Below are positions 31,450 to 32,239 of a stretch of 32,239 bases of DNA, in pieces (the first letter of the stretch is position 1; the number at the start of each line of letters is the position of its first letter). Origin of the DNA: an uncultured Prolixibacteraceae bacterium (GTDB taxonomy: Bacteria > Bacteroidota > Bacteroidia > Bacteroidales > Prolixibacteraceae); assembly GCA_913063265.1 (NCBI GenBank), contig CAJXZG010000065.1:1-32239 (forward strand). Reading direction: 5' to 3'. The translations under genes and the position numbers were made by a program. The notes beneath the pieces are model-generated. The model searched no databases and was not told the origin of the DNA. It was given only the letters and a program-made list of their open reading frames with translations.

Positions 31450-32239
31450 TTAAGCTTTTTTGCGAACCAGCTTTTTAACTTGTTTTGTTGCTTCATAAAC
31501 AATTGGAGAAGCTACAAAAACAGAAGAATAGGTACCAATACCAATACCTACAAGCAATGCAAAGATAAATCCACGGATATTTTCACCACCAAAAATAAAG
31601 ATGATAATCAATACAACCAACGTGGTTAACGATGTATTTAATGTTCTTCTTAAAGTATGATTCATTGCATCATCCATATTCACTTTTAAATCGCGTCTTG
31701 GATGAATATGAATGTATTCCCTGATACGGTCGTAAACAATTACCGAGTCGTTAATCGAGTAACCAATTACGGTAAGAATTGCTGCAATAAATGCCTGGTT
31801 AATCTCCAGTGAGAATGGAAGGAAACCATGGAACATTGAGAATACTCCAAGTGTAATAATGGTATCGTGTGCCAATGAGATTACACCTCCCAAACCATAT
31901 TTCCAGTTGCTGAAACGCACCATGATATAAAGGAAGATGGCAATCAATGCTATTGTAATCGCGATTAATGCATCCTTTTTGATATCGTCGGAAATGGTAG
32001 GACCAACTTTTTGTGAACTTGTACGATAGTTTTCCGCAAAATCTTCGTAAGTCACATTGTTAAGAAATCCGCCTGCAACCAATCCCTGGTAAAGTGTTTG
32101 TTCAACTTCGTTATCCACACTTTCCGATAATTCATCGATTTTGTATTTTGTAGTAATACGAACCTGATTGTCTGAACCAAAAGTTTTCACCTCAGGAATA
32201 GCACCATCAAAAGCTCCGGTAAGGGCTTCCTGCACATCA
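31450..32239 (-). CDS. secDF: Protein translocase SecDF, C-terminal (SecF) part, incomplete
   Basis: The visible 263 codons are the SecF half of a SecDF fusion, open to the window edge. VGPTISDDIKKDALIAITIA marks the start of the SecF membrane domain. GLGGVISLAHDTIITLGVFS, AAILTVIGYSINDSVIVYDRIRE and TSLTTLVVLIIIFIFGGENIRGF are conserved SecF helices and loops. SecDF uses the proton gradient to pull secreted proteins across the inner membrane. The apparent start at 32235 is a GTG inside the gene; the frame continues with an Asp codon, and the SecD half lies beyond the window. The gene ends in basic residues (KLVRKKA). Confidence 0.95.
   Translation of the reverse strand, partial: DVQEALTGAFDGAIPEVKTFGSDNQVRITTKYKIDELSESVDNEVEQTLYQGLVAGGFLNNVTYEDFAENYRTSSQKVGPTISDDIKKDALIAITIALIAIFLYIMVRFSNWKYGLGGVISLAHDTIITLGVFSMFHGFLPFSLEINQAFIAAILTVIGYSINDSVIVYDRIREYIHIHPRRDLKVNMDDAMNHTLRRTLNTSLTTLVVLIIIFIFGGENIRGFIFALLVGIGIGTYSSVFVASPIVYEATKQVKKLVRKKA

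Overview
The window comes from an AT-rich member of the Bacteroidota, most likely a marine or anaerobic Bacteroidales/Marinilabiliales type. The support is a TonB-plug protein with macroglobulin-like repeats, a DUF1080 protein, an OprB-like porin, a TIGR02757 protein, a GxxExxY protein, a fused SecDF, and repeated promoters of the Bacteroidota form TTTG-N19-TAnnTTTG (for example before valS and the GH5-like gene). No mobile-element gene, rRNA, tRNA or CRISPR array was seen.

Region 1 (1-14031) is entirely on the + strand and is the accessory part. It opens with a large MalT-type LuxR ATPase regulator. A string of flavin, NAD(P) and iron-sulfur proteins follows: a membrane-extended flavodoxin/ferredoxin (EFR1-like), a CPBP protease, an ATC-hydrolase-like protein, a metallo-beta-lactamase-fold hydrolase, two SDR oxidoreductases, a ferredoxin-nitroreductase fusion, a 65-residue protein, a NapH/NosR-like membrane polyferredoxin, a 2TM protein, a small outer-membrane-like protein, two iron-sulfur-flavoprotein-like proteins (the second with a one-base frameshift) and a small alpha/beta-barrel-like protein. 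Five gap-free copies of a 61-bp element divide the cluster into transcription units. Each copy has two direct AATCATCC boxes 13 bp apart, an inverted GGATGATT box that makes a hairpin with the second, and a TTTG ending exactly 28 bp after the last box. I read this as a shared activator-dependent promoter, probably controlled by the linked MalT-type regulator. This looks like an undescribed redox regulon and is the main finding.

Region 2 (14032-16860) holds a TRM11-like RNA methyltransferase, a 556-bp gap with a MITE-like palindromic element and a possible 29-residue membrane peptide, and a thymidylate-synthase-superfamily gene.

Region 3 (16861-27294) holds a TonB-plug protein without a barrel, valS carrying an in-frame palindromic repeat insertion, an OprB-like porin (- strand), a GH5-like glycosidase, a carboxypeptidase-regulatory-domain protein, and a DUF1080 protein (- strand).

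Region 4 (27278-32239) is on the - strand and is mostly housekeeping: a ferredoxin-NADP-reductase-like protein, trmN6, a GxxExxY gene next to CACAAAG repeats, a TIGR02757 protein, a LolD-type ABC ATPase, TatA with an 18-residue repeat, and the 3' end of secDF running off the window.
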